Positions 46,114 through 59,610 of a stretch of 64,000 bases of DNA are shown piece after piece. The stretch covers positions 18,244,649-18,308,648 of the forward strand of contig JAVDOI010000003.1 in assembly GCA_032191485.1 (NCBI GenBank). The letters are read 5' to 3'. The position numbers and the translations under genes were made by a program. Below the pieces are notes generated by a model. It saw only the letters and a program-made list of their open reading frames with translations, was not told the DNA's origin and ran no database searches. Numbering within the stretch: position 1 is the stretch's first letter; every line of letters starts with the position of its first letter. This DNA comes from Leptoclinus maculatus. Taxonomy: Eukaryota > Chordata > Actinopteri > Perciformes > Stichaeidae.

Positions 46114-47212
46114 CATTGACACAAACTGCACTTAGCAATGAGAGATTCCCAAGTGGCTGCACCAATCACAGCCGAATTAGGCCTAATATTTATTTCCAGA
46201 AACAATTGTACATGTTTCAGTGGGGCTTTGATTGAACTCCCGGTGGACATGTTGTAGACAGATGTTTAGATGACCTCATGTTTGAAGTAATGTTGATTCT
46301 GGATGGGTTGCTTCTTGGCCTGTTACTCTTGAATCTGCTCCTGCTGCCTCCCATCTTTTTTTTTTCTCTCAGTCTGGGAGGGCATGCAAAGCGCCTCGCG
46401 TCCTTCATATTTAATGTGTGCTTTGGCTCGCATTAAATGGCATCCATTTACATTTTTCTGTTCCATACTTGACAGACAGATGTCCACGCACTGGGGTCGT
46501 GGATGGCTTGGTTAAAATGAGCCATGATGGTGCTGAAGGACGGCTACTTAACCGGACACATCTGTCTTTTGTTCTCAATGCTTCTCTTTATACGTGTCGG
46601 GTTTGAGAACAAGGTGGATTTACCATCAAGCCAGTGTTTTAGACGAGCTTGTGAACTTTGAGTTGAAGTTTTCTGACTGATAATTTACTGATTAATTTGA
46701 GTGAATTTCTCCTCGTGTGTCTTCACATATAAATAGCTGCAGGGTGTACGGGCAATATGATGAAAGTAACCCCTCATTTAATACGGAGAAATTACAACAA
46801 CATCTCTAAAACAAACAGAAAAAGATTTATTGTCTCCGTCAACTAATTACCGTCCTCGGCAAATGTGAATGATCACAATGTCATGAGAAATTAGTTGGAC
46901 GCAAACGGGCATTGAGTCTAAATCGTGGTCTCATTAATGCAACTGCAAATCTCTGGCATCCCAACATAGATTGTGTAAACTCAAAAGGTTAATTGGCACT
47001 AAAATAATAAAACAATGAATGTGTTTGCACAATTTCTGTGGGGTTGGTTCAGATGTTTTAAAACGAGTGACTTATTTAAATGATTAGACCTGAATTATTC
47101 ATCATAGCTGAAATGTTTTCCCGTTTTATTAGAATAGAGATACTTTTGCTGGGGCTTGAAATACTATTACCCAAAAATGCCATAAATTGGTCCCCTGGTA
47201 ATGTGCACTAAA

Positions 47213-47658
47213 CAGTGGTGGAAAGTGACAAAGTGACAAAGTAGCCTCCATTAAATCAACTACTTAAGTACAATTTGAGGTCCTTGTATTTAACTTTATT
47301 TTTTCTACTCAAATACATTTCAGTAGGAGACGTTGTATTTTTTAGTCTACTTGATTGCATCGATTTGAAAGCTTTAGTTACTTTGAAGATTGAGATTGTT
47401 AAAACGAAATATAATTATGACGCATTATTATGGATTCAACTACCCAACAGTGCTTTAAATTAGTTTTATAATTTGTATATATTATGTGCCATTTTACCTA
47501 ATGAAAACTTTTACTTCAACACTTTTAATGAAAGTATATTTTGATGCTAATGCGTTTTTAATGTAGTGAAATATTGAATGCAGGACTTGTGTATATATAG
47601 GACAGTGTATTTCTACACTGTGGTATTGCTACATCTAAAAGTACTTCTTCCACCTCTG
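47213..47658. mobile_element. short hAT-like transposon, CAGTGGTGGAAAG family
   Basis: It begins CAGTGGTGGAAAGTGAC and ends TTCCACCTCTG, an imperfect inverted terminal repeat. It is flanked by perfect 8-base copies of gcactaaa (47205-47212 and 47659-47666). Internal text (tacttaagtac, gctttagttactt) is typical of a family very common in fish genomes. No coding capacity. Confidence 0.9.
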
Positions 47659-47990
47659 GCACTAAACACACAGTATCACCAAGCCCAGGGGAGCGTTAGG
47701 ATTACTGTGTTTGGGACAGATGTTCCTCAGCTCATGCTTTGGGTGCAGGCGGTCGTGTGCCATTTGGCTGACTTCCTCCGCTACAATCAGCGTAGCTAAT
47801 GACTGCGTTTTGACAGCAATATGATGCCGACGAAGAATCCCAGTCATCCAGGTCGGATAACGTCAAACAAGAAGTCTCTAATGGCTTGCCTGTTAGATCA
47901 GCAGTGTCTGTTCAGCCCCTGTCTAGGTCCAAACATATTTCAGAGTTACTTTTAAAAAATAAATAATGAAAAAAATATTTTTGTTGAGGC

Positions 47991-47993
<3 letters not shown>

Positions 47994-48022
<29 letters not shown>
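47994..48022. repeat. A29 homopolymer
   Basis: Twenty-nine A in a row. No target duplication or retroelement body was recognised beside it, so it is not called a retroposon tail. Confidence 0.9.
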
Positions 48023-48023
<1 letters not shown>

Positions 48024-51000
48024 CATACCCATTACAGCAAACATCAAGACTGCATATGACATGATTTATCGATTAAATCCAAATTTCTATCTCATGTCAT
48101 GCCAGCTGCAAAATCAAGAACATGCATGAGAATCTTATTGGGCTTCAGCTGTGTCTACAGGTGAGGCCTCTCACAGGCTTCAGGCTGCATGTGTGACTCA
48201 TCCTTATTTGACAAGCGCCATCAATTTTCACTGAAATTACAGCCGCCTCGGACGGAGATCTGTCTGTGTCAAAGGTTGGAACAAACAAAGAGAACTGAAT
48301 CCTCACCGAAATCATCTCTTTTTTGTTTAACCTGCCTGATAAATAATAAAAAGAACTAGAAACTATTCTATAAACACCATGTTTTTTTTTTTTTTAAATG
48401 CTCTGTATTGTATGTTCGGCCAAAGCCAAAATAGAACAAGTTTGTATTTCAGTATTTTTAAGACGATGGCCTGTTTTTATGCAGGTACGCTGCAGCCTAT
48501 AATTACATACGTTGAAGCATTGAAAGTCTAGACAGTCCCAGTTCAGTTGGGGTCTGTGATGTATGAGCCCCAGTCACACTCACGACGTTATCTTAATAAC
48601 ATGATTTATGAAAACAGTTCACTGGTGGAGGTTGTGGGGGCGAAGGAGGCCAGTTGTCGGGGAGGGGGGGGGGGGGGTGGACTCCTCTGTTGTTACCGCA
48701 TGTGAGAAATGAGTCCAGCCAAGACGCAACGCACAATTACCGGATTGTACTTGCTCGAGCTCGCAACGGCGCGCACGGCTGAACTTCAGTGTTGGAGCCA
48801 AGAGAGACGGGCCTGCACGGCAGTGACTTCTGAATCAGCTGTTGTTAGTCAGGGAGTGCAGCGGGTTATTGGGTTTCAGGTGACGCGCTACTGCATCATT
48901 AACGACATGATGGCATTATTGCATCACGTGTAATATTACATTCTTGCATTCATAATCAGAACTAATGTCAATAAAATAAGCTAATAGGCTTACAAATGTC
49001 CAATAAAGCTTTGGTTTGAGTTGATGGTAAGTGGGCTTATAGTTGAATACTATTTTTACACCAAACAGTAGCTTTAAACTTTGTATGTCATATGGATTTA
49101 TATAAAATAATATGATCATCTAACTGTGGGGGAAAACATGCCTGATGTGTGTAATGCTTTGGTGGACGAGGATGTAACAGGATGTCAGCGGTCCCATCAT
49201 CACTTATTGGCCCAATCACACTAATAGATCCGGCAAAAGAAAAAGGGACCATTAAGCCCAAGAGTTTAATTGTTGACTTGAAAATGTTTTAAAAGATTTA
49301 TTTGTGGGGCACTCCAATAAGTTAACGGTGATATGATTATGGTTTGGTGCATTAACAGCATTTATATCGGTGATTTATAGTAGTTTTGTCCGGTCACATC
49401 TAAGAACCTATTATGGTGAATATAATTGTCACTCGTGGCAACACACACAGGACATTTATCATTCATGTAAGGGAGTTCCTCGAATAATAATAATTATGCT
49501 GTTATGGTAAGGGCACATTCAGTCAGATAATTATGATTGCTCAACGTGGGAGGCTTTCTCCGCTTCATTGCCGTCTATTTAGAGGTACTAGTTATTAAAA
49601 CCAGGACACTGCGCTTGCAGGAAGCAAAGCTGATTGTTAAGGAGTCGATTTAGATTTCATACTGTTAACAAAGAGATCACAAAGGTCTTCTACACCTTTT
49701 TTTTCACCCACATGGCACTTCACCAGTCAGCATTTACAGTAGTACCAAGTCGTGTGATTATGGGTGCAGAGGGGGAGAGTCTTTATTCAGCATGCTAAAC
49801 AGGGAAGAGGACAGATGTACAGTAGGCTCTGAGATCACTCAGACATTCCATGGCAGTCAGAGTGAAAAGTGAAGGCATGCATGGTCAAGCACATGGCAAC
49901 AATAATAAAAACTGGGAGGAGAATCAGCTAAACAAGCGATGCTTAATTGAGCACTCAGACTAAGTAGTCAAGGAGCAAAAAGAAAGTGACCCCGTAAGAA
50001 AATGAAAGTTTACAGTTGTGCGCGTTGGACTTCGTGTGTGTTTTAGCATGCATCTGGGCTATGTGTTCGTGCAAATAAAAATGGCCGTGTGTGTGTGTGT
50101 GTGTGCGATGTTTTTATGCCACGAAGTGGTCAAGAGTTTGTTTGTTTGTTTGTTTTTGCGTGCGTGTGTGTTGCATCCGTGTGACACATTTAATGCCGGG
50201 AAATTGCTTATAATTGCATGTGTTTGTGCGAGACATGCGTGCACATGCATCCAAGGAAATATATATATATATATATTTTAAGCATGTGTGTGTGTGTGTG
50301 TGTTCTACATGCGTCTGGATTATGTTTTCAGTGTATATTTTTGAGCCCGGCTCTGTCTTGAACCTCCTAATTAAGTAAGAGCAAAGCTCTTCCTGTGGAG
50401 AGCTACCGTCTGTCATCCCAGCAGACTTATTGTCTCACTCTGTGATTTTTTAGTACATCCTTGATGGGATATATTGCTGCGTTCAGTGTTTCAAAAAAAT
50501 ACCAGTAAATATGAATTGCAGAAACCAGCAAAAAAAAATGTACTTGTTAAAGATTTCAAACGTAGCCGCTCAACATGCTCTCTGTTTATTCTCTACCACC
50601 TTGTTCCTCATGAACACTGACATGTGTGTTGAAAAGTCTCGAATTGGGCATTTAACCTCCTGCCCTGCAGCTCATAGCCGTAGTTGGTAGTAGGTCAGAC
50701 ATATGGGCCTGCTGCACTGCGGTAAAAGCAACCGCCGGATGCTTTCCTAACGCTGATTTTTTTTTTTTTTCAGGCTCACCGGCTTTTTGATCTCTTATTT
50801 AATAGTTTTTGTTTTGTTTTCGGGAAATCTTCGCAAAAAAAAAGTCAAGGCCGAGGTAAACCCCGTGTTATTTCAACTGAACGTGATACATGTTTCAAGA
50901 CTTCAGATGCAATAATTACAAAGCCTCCGTGCTCCTTGCTCCTAAGTGCTGAAATATAAATAAACATAATAAGTACTGTCAAAAAAACAAAAACAAAAAC

Positions 51001-53911
51001 CGGACAAACTAAAAACCCTGAATTACATGGCTGTTTCCGTGTGTGTGTGTGTGCGTGTACGGATGTGTGCATTGTGTGTGTGTGTGTGTGTGTGTCTGCC
51101 CTGTGATTCTCTGGATGAGCTGGAAATTTATAACACAGGTTTTTACAGTAAGCCCCGGCCAAAAACTGTAATTCTTTCTCCCCTTTTAGCTCTGTAGTTG
51201 GGGAGACAGGCCTGCCCACTTTGGGTTAACTCTATCAAGATGAACAAGCATTTGGGCTCAGTGCAGTAATCATAATGTAATTTGTTGTGCTCATGCGCCA
51301 ATTTGTGTCGGGGGGGGGGGGGGGGAATATCCCGTGCCTGGTGGCCATGGGGAGAGCATGTCCCGGGGCAAGGCTTTAATTAGGGAAGTTCAAATTTATA
51401 GACACTTTGTATTATGTCTGATCTTGAGTGGTACGAGGATGACATACTTTAAGAGAAAGAAGCTGGCAGAGGATGAGGAACATTTTGATAATGAGAAACA
51501 AAACTGAATGAAAGGTCACGTCAGGAATTTGTTTACCGTTTCATTATCATTTTGAAATCAAAGCAGACGCAAATGTCACAGTCTGGAAAGCGCTTATAAA
51601 GAACAGTGCGAGGTAATGCACCAGTTCTCTTTTTTAGTGTGTTTGAAAGGAACGGAGACGTGGAGGAAGCTGCCAGGTTGTAGAAAGAGACCAACGTGTT
51701 CTTGTTCATTGCTTTGTAAGGTGATGCAATATGTTCTAAATTGATCTGGTTTGGCATTAATTTTCTGCACAGCTATTTAATGAGGATTAAAGTGTTATCC
51801 CTTAAGTGGAGAATCTGATCCAAGTCTTTTTTCTTTTTGAATATGATGACTCAGATAGAGTGACTAGAGGGCAGAAGAGAGCCATAGTGATGCTTTTTAA
51901 TTCGCCTCAGTAATGTATCCGGTTATAAATGTGTACTTGTCCCAGCAGAACAGCAGCTTTGTGGAATTCTTGGATTTAAGGTAATATAAAGACGGATAAC
52001 TTTGCTGATGCACTTGTCTGCACAAATGATTTCACTTAACCGAGACATACCGCTCTCACAATACGAGATGATCCCCTCACATCTGTGTTTAGTTTGCTGC
52101 AGGTATCACTGGAAATGTTAATATTACCAGTAAGAAATGCGTATTTATCCTGAAAGGACTCCAAGCTTTGATTCAGCACACTGATTCTTGAGATAGTTTC
52201 ATCCCACGTCGAGATCCAAGTCGTGACTCAGATGTAACACACGGCCTGTGTTTTCTATGGACCTGTGTCAGCTGTGAGGCTAAGAGTCCACACTGGGATG
52301 CGTTTTAGTAGAACAGAGACCACACAGGGCGCGTCGGCTCTGCGGCGTTTGAAGCAGGTACAGGAGGGAGAAAGCGGTGGCCGATGGAACGGGACCGAGG
52401 AGGGTTAAGTTATCAACGGTCCAACAGGGCGAGCGCTCAGCTGGGCCGCTCTGTAATCAGAGGCTCTTGACAGATGCTTTCTCGATTCCGAAGAATCCCC
52501 CAGAAGCTTTCGGAGGAACACACAGGCGGCCAGCTGTTTCCATAGCATTGATGTTACGGTCTTCAAAAGGAGAACGGGAATCCAACAACAACTGTACCAG
52601 AGCATGTCTCTTTTTCAAGGCATGGCACAAGTCTCCCTCTAGTCTGGTGCATATGTATCCGAGCAGGTGATCTTTTCTTTCCCCGTGTGTATTTAAATAT
52701 TTTTTTTTTCGTCTGAATTTGTGTTTTTCCAGGTTTTTGCACGTGGTTTGTGACGGTTTAGAGGGGAAATATCAGTCAAAAATGTTCCTCCGTCTTTTGC
52801 CTAAACCGCACAAGAAGAAATCTTTTGAGAGCTCCATTGGTGTTCTGGTGTTTCCTGAATTGCGGTACTCTCGGGTGTGTTTCATAATGGTACATGGACC
52901 GTTGCAGCCTGATATATCGCACCCAGGGGAGAACCTGCACTCTGCACCGATCTATCAGTCCCCAGCCGGAGGAAGGCAGAATGACACACTCAGGCCTCTG
53001 CGATCATGCCCCCCCCCCCCTCCATCATATTCAGAATTTACTTTAGATTAATGGTATGAGTTTGTTTTTTTTCTCCATGAAGGAAACGTCGTGAGTGATC
53101 ACACACGGGGCCTTTGCAGTTTTGCAGATGTTGTTTTTATTGTGATTACTTGAAGAAATGTTTTGTTAGTCAAATCTATTTTTTAATAGATTATCTAATT
53201 AGCAGTTCTTCAGTCATTTTGCGAACTGCTGGATAAACAAGAGAATGTGAGTTCATCGGTTATTAGACCACAAGATGTCGGTACACTTTATTTTCATAGT
53301 TCATTGATATTTCCATCACCTACGCTTTCTGATTTAATACATTTATTATTCTAACTGTAATGGTGATCATACAAATATTATTTATGCTAATTTTAAAACT
53401 CTACTTGATACAATAACACTACAGCTCTTGGGTTGTCTTAAGTGGAAAGGAGACAAGGTAATTACCCTTGGGGCAATTAGAGAAAGGGGCTGAGGGAGTA
53501 GGAAAGTCATTTTCTAACCCAAACATCCTGGTCCGAGGGGCCGGAGCGGCTGGACAGCCTCCTGGAGGCCGTTGGCTGGCTCGCGGGGAGCCGTTCATGG
53601 GGAAGTGGATCAGGGTTTGTTTTCTTTCTCCGGAGGCAGGCCTCTGAAACTTCTGCCAGATGAACACAGCACCTAGAACGCAGCAGCTCTCCCACCACCG
53701 TCAGTGAGAGGGAGTGATTTACTGTAGCCAGTTAGGTGTGCTTGTGTGCATGAAATCCTTTTAGTCAGCTTCATCACTGAGCAATATAGTGGAGGAGGGA
53801 GGAGGGAGTTTGTTGGTAGTTGAGGCCCCCGAATGTTATTCTTCTAACCGTCTCTCTTTAAGGCGGCTCGTAAGTGTTTGTGTAGACCCATAAACATGCA
53901 CAACCCACATA

Positions 53912-53952
53912 ATACTGCCAGCGTATTGCACTATGTAATAAGCTGGCAGTAT
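53912..53952. other. hairpin with perfect 11-base stem, extended by 5 inner pairs
   Basis: ATACTGCCAGC and GCTGGCAGTAT, then one mismatch, four more pairs and a G-T pair around a 7-base loop. Confidence 0.9.
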
Positions 53953-54467
53953 ACAAAAGAATTGCAACCTAATGAAGACATGTGAATGTAAAAAGCAAAT
54001 GTGGTTGCTGTGGCTTCATTTTATTTTGGCATATTATTAACCTGTAAAATTCTCTTTTAAGTTTCCTTCGAGGCTATTTCCCATTATGCTCTCTACTATT
54101 CAAAGAATTTTAGTCATTTGTTTTTACACAAGGAAATATACAGTGCCAATCCCAGAAAGAAAGAAACAAATCTTAGTTTAGTTTAGTTTGACATTCAGGA
54201 GAAAGAGAACCACTTCAGAAGTGTCAGCGTCAAGACAATAAAGTTCAAGACAAGGATTTCTATTGTGGTCCTTGATGACGGCTCGGATACAGGAGTCGAG
54301 ATGAAAAGGCGACATCACTACCAACAAACCTGCTCAATACATACCTATATCATCATCATCAGTAAAAAATCTCTCAAATGTACAAACTGAGTTATAAAAC
54401 AGTACAAACTATGAATAGAGTATTAAGATTTTGCCTCCCAGCTTCCCATAAGACAGCAAGTGTTTCT

Positions 54468-54652
54468 CTGTCTTATGGTCGTAAACTGAATATATTTTGG
54501 TTTTAGACTGTTGATCGGATACAACAAGATGTTTGAAGATGTCACCCAGGGCTCTATGAAGTTGTGAAGGGCACTTTCTGCTGTTTTATAGACAAAACTA
54601 TAAATTGGCAAATTAATTATTTCATTAATGGAAACAATCACGAGTCGCAGCC
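54468..54652. repeat. ATTAATCG-type repeat fragment, reverse orientation
   Basis: Contains atattttggttttagactg and ends aatcacgagtcgcagcctt, matching the family in reverse orientation. Confidence 0.5.
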
Positions 54653-57600
54653 TTAAGCCACAATTGGACCTTTTTTAGAAGGTTATCTCCCTGTTTGCAA
54701 GAGACACAGGAGCTTTTTAAAGGAAGAGAAGTCTATTTCCGTCATGATAATACATGGATAGTAGAAGTTTGGGTTTAGTTTGCTGGTTTCAACTTCTAAA
54801 AAGTGAACATTTGCTTGTTTTCTAGGCCGCCCATGATATCAAAGTGACATTGTGTGTAGACCATACGGTTAATCGACAAAACAGTTGACAGATCAATCAT
54901 CAGTTGCGTCCCTAGTTGGGATTGTTAGTACCTTTCTTGCCTGTCAGTGCTGTGCCTGCCTTGCTACAAAGAGTGCAGACAAACTGATGTGTTCATGGAA
55001 AAGAGTGCTTACAAGAGAGAAGCAGAGAAGGGGAAGATGAGAAATGAGAGAGCAGAAAGAGCTGGGAGTGGCAACAGCGGTCAGAAAGAGAAAGCGCAAG
55101 AGAGCTCTGGCGCGATCCGACACTCCTTCTGATCCATTCGATCTGAAGTCACAGTACTGACAGTTTGGGCTGGAGAGCAGTTCAGAAGCTTAACGGCTTG
55201 TGAGTGATGTCCATCAGGAAAGAAACGGGGCAGAAAGCTGTGCATTTAAAAACCCCTACACGAAAAAACTGAGCTTTGTGGGAAAGGGGAAATTGGCGTC
55301 TTTGCATGTAGGCGAATCAAGCGCCATTTCATCTGATCAAATTGAATCCATTTATCAGTCCTTCCAGTGAAGCCGATCCCCTCCCTTTCACAATTAAATG
55401 TAGCGTGTAGATCTTTACATTTGTCCTGTAAAAAGAAAGAAGAAGAAGAAGCATTCACGACTGAATGAGAATTAGTGTTGGCCTCCTGACAACAATCTAT
55501 AATGAGCAAACACTGGATGACTTCATTTTGAGGTTTGGAGGGAATTAGCTTGATTAGAATAACCCTCCACTCTCACCTTTGCTCAGACATCCAACTCCTC
55601 TGCAATCTGCCCGCCAAAGCCTCTCTCAACCCCTATGGTTGTGTTTTAATGTGGAATATGTACATTCAAGGGAGAAAAAAATGAACACTGGTGCTGACGT
55701 TTCGCTCCATTTTGTTATTTTGTTGAACATTTGTAGCTGTTAACAGAGAGACAAGGGGAGGTCTGGTTTATTTGTCACTGTGAGTTTGCACAGTTCCTCC
55801 ATTGCTGGGATGAGTGAGGCTCGCCATCGGCTCTCTAAAAACAACAAGCCTCGCCTGCCAAACTTCCTCGATAATTAGTGAAGCATTTCACACTGTGCAG
55901 AACATCAAAAAGGAAATGGAAAATTGACAAATTAAGCATGGTCCGTGTAGAGTAGGAGGGGGTTTTCTGGAGTGGAGGGTTGGTGGAGCTCCAATGCAGC
56001 ACATGGTCACTTTAAAACAAGATTGTTGTATAACTTAGTCCAATTTACACCAATCTACAGTTTTTGTTCTTCCAAAACAGTTTTTTATCTGAATTTATTA
56101 GCTTTATTTTGTTGTATCATAGCTCAACTGATTATAAGCACCAAGATAAGTGTGAGAAGAAAGTGCTTAATTGTATTTTAATGCAGCCACAGCATGTCTC
56201 GAATGGGATTTTTAGGGCGAGTGAATGTTTTTAAAATTGGTTACGGCATTTCCAGGGTGGGTCAGATTACAACACAATCAAACATAAAGCCTGGAATGTG
56301 ATCAAAAGGGTTTGGTTTTGTTAAGTGTTGATTGTTTAACCTACTTGTTTGTGTAGTCTGTGCCTAGAAGGACTGCCAGGTAATTAACATTCTGATTATT
56401 AGCTCCTTCATAATGATTGTATGGAATCTATTTCGCACTTAAAGGGTTACTGGATACTCTGCATAATGACATGACATTTTTTTTTAAGCATCATTCAGTA
56501 GTTTCCATCCAAATGTTGCAAATGTTTTATTGACACGTCAACTTTCCCATCTGAGCCAACCGTGAACAACTTTGTTTTTACAATATTAAGATTTTTCAAA
56601 TAAAACATTTCCAGGAATTTTTTTATGTGCAAATTGAAAAGTACCCATAAAAACAGGTGGATGTGACGCAATTGGAATGGCAATATACTGTATACAGGCC
56701 TACAGTCTAAAAACAAAATTTAGATTAAAGGAGTAAGACACAAGTCACAACCTTTTACTTGGGGCTAAATCATTGTCATTATCATTGTTTAGAAGAAGTT
56801 TATTCATTTAAAAACTTAAAAACATTATTGTTATACCTTCATGTTTATAAGGTAGTTGACGTATAGTACAGTCCAAAACACGTCAGAAACATGGAAAAAC
56901 ATGGAGTCATCCTTTAAAAGCAAAGACATGAAGTTATTGTAATGCCTTTACAATTGTACACATGTATGCATAGATCTTATGCAAACACACACACAATTGT
57001 GACATGCCTGCACATACATATATATACAAACATACACTCCCTTACACACACGGATTCCGGTCACCACACCCCATTCGGTCAGTCCTGCAGCCCCAGCCCA
57101 GCAGAGGAAACTGTCACTATGTCCACCGTGGCACTCCGGAGAGTTGAACTTGACTGAAACATATGTCTTCAATTTTAATAGCTCTCCATTCCCCCAGATG
57201 GCCTGAAGGGGGGGGAAGGTTGCCTGAGAAGCTGCGTTTCATGTAAGAATAATTTGTGCTAAGTAGCTGGGCGATCTGTTTGTTACGCTAGAGCTGACAG
57301 TTTGTTTATGTTTCTTGAGGAGCATGATGGATGGTGCAGGAGTTGATGCTAATTAGACTAAATTGTTGCGAAGAATGCTGAGGGTCTGCGCCGCACGGCT
57401 GAGGCCAGTTTCCATTGTTCCTGCGTCTTCGCACTTTGGGCGTAATTGAATGGAGCTTGGGCCTATTTATCATGGTAGTGGGCGTCCAGGGCAGGAAACA
57501 AATTGCTGGACCTGGATGGAGACGTTTGTGGGGGGAGGAACAGTGGGTGACAGAGGGAGAGCCGGCCGTTGGAGAAGGAAGATGTCACTTTTTTTTCTCC

Positions 57601-59200
57601 TCCAGGCCAATTAGAACAGATACAACCTGAGTCCAACTGGCCATGAAATTAATGTTTACCCAGCGAGTCTTGACCAGGGATGATTAGCAGCTCCTAAACT
57701 CCTCCCTCGCAGCCTGACAGACATGGCCAACTGCAAAAGATGGCCATTAGGGAAAGTGTCACTTTCCTCTAGAAACCACTTCATGTTCACTCTCTTGCTT
57801 ATTCTACAGATTTCCCCTTTGAAGGAGAACATTCAACCATAGAACCGTGTGTATTGGTTAACTTAACAGTGCTCTTTCTTGTGCAATTAGATATAAAATG
57901 TGAGGTCTACTCCTTTAGAATCGTGCAAATTTATAAAAAAATTCTGAAAAGACTGATTTGATAGCCAGATTTAATTGACCACGAGATAAAATGTCAGTGT
58001 CATATAGAGATATATATCGGAGCCTTGCAGGCGTAGTTATAATTTGGATTTTGACCTGAAGCACTCCCTGAAATGCAGAAGACATTATACAACCGTGTTC
58101 TCAGACTGAGTTGTACTCCTCATGATGAGCAAACTGAACTTTAACTTGCAACCCAAACCGATGCATCGAGCCATCCAAACTCGCCTTTGATGATTGCATC
58201 TCTACCTGAAGTCTATATCTGTGTGTAGACTCCCCATTGGAGCACTTAGCCTGTTGCTTTCCCATCAGTATTGCTCTTGTTAATTTGTTTTTGCTTCACA
58301 AAAATGTAATTTAATAAAAAAAAAAATTCTCATTTGCTTTTTTTTCTTTCCTATTTAGAAAAATGGGAAAGAAAAAAGTGAGAAAACTAGTATAATAATC
58401 AGTTAGGCCTGTGAAGCCTGCCAGCTATGCATTGGTGCTTGCCCTGACCAGTGGAGTTGTTCTCGTACCAATACCAGTATCAGGAATGCCTCTTATAGAG
58501 TATGCAAGTCTATGCACTGACCCGATATCATAATTGATCAGCTCATTTACGCTACACGGGAACGACAACAACACGTTTCTCTCGCTACCTAAACTGTATA
58601 TCCCGCTCGTTCGGTACTGAGCTTGAGCAATCTAGTACTACAACCTGTGGTTGAACACTCTCGTGCACCCTATTTTTCCCTGATGATGCTACGTTGAAAA
58701 ACAAATCCACGTAGTTTTTAATTTACTGATATCGAAATTAGTGCAAATTTGAAAGGGGGAAAAAAATGGTATTGGAACGTCTCTACTGACCAGTGCACAT
58801 ACTATATTAAACGAACACAGTTATACAGGTGACTGAGATGTTTCCTGCACCACCAGAGCCAAGTCAGCACTTGTGTGTATCCCACATTGGACCCCCAACT
58901 CAGCGCCTGGCCTGTTGCAACCAAGTCTGACAACACAACATACTTGAATCCTCCAAACCTGTCCTGTGTTTAACACCCTCGCCCTGTTAGCTCCTCGTCC
59001 TAGAAACAAACCCGACACTGCATCTGCAAGTCATTAACCCTTCAACACGTGCAAGTACAACAATGCTGTAAACAAAATGGCATTGTCACAGTTTCAACAA
59101 GTAAATGTGTGAAGTATTGGCTAACAGAGAACAGAGCAGGTACAAGCAGGGTGGACCCAGCACATGTTTAACCTCACACAGAAACATGACATGGATTTGG

Positions 59201-59232
<32 letters not shown>

Positions 59233-59561
59233 ACTTGTGGCCTAGTTCAGCTCGAGTTAACCTCAGAGTGGTGTGGTCTGGAAGCAAAAGATTATTGAAA
59301 TATTGTAAAATTAACTTTTTGGTAGGAAGACACAAGTATCTTTTTAATATTGAATTGATGTCTAAAAATACATTTGCAGAGGTGTCAAAATAACCCGGAA
59401 TGGTAATTTGTCTCCGCCAACATTCTTTGTCTTTGCAAAAGTGTAACAATCATGAAACGATATGTGATATGATGTTCAGGAAATGTCCACACGATGCCAA
59501 AAAAAAACATTTGTGTCAGCAGTGAAGTCTCTGGTCTACACTTCTCATTGTCTTTTGACAG

Positions 59562-59569
<8 letters not shown>

Positions 59570-59607
<38 letters not shown>
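59570..59607. repeat. (AG)19 microsatellite
   Basis: Uninterrupted purine run. A C17 run joined to a (CA)n tract lies nearby at 59202-59235. Confidence 0.95.

Positions 59608-59610
<3 letters not shown>

Noticed and set aside
47994..48022. Retroposon poly(A) tail
   Set aside because: No retroelement body, signal or target duplication is visible beside the A run.
53912..53952. miR-200 family gene
   Set aside because: The seed-like AATACTG is on the wrong arm, the stem is too short and the rest of the mature sequence does not match. Kept only as a hairpin.
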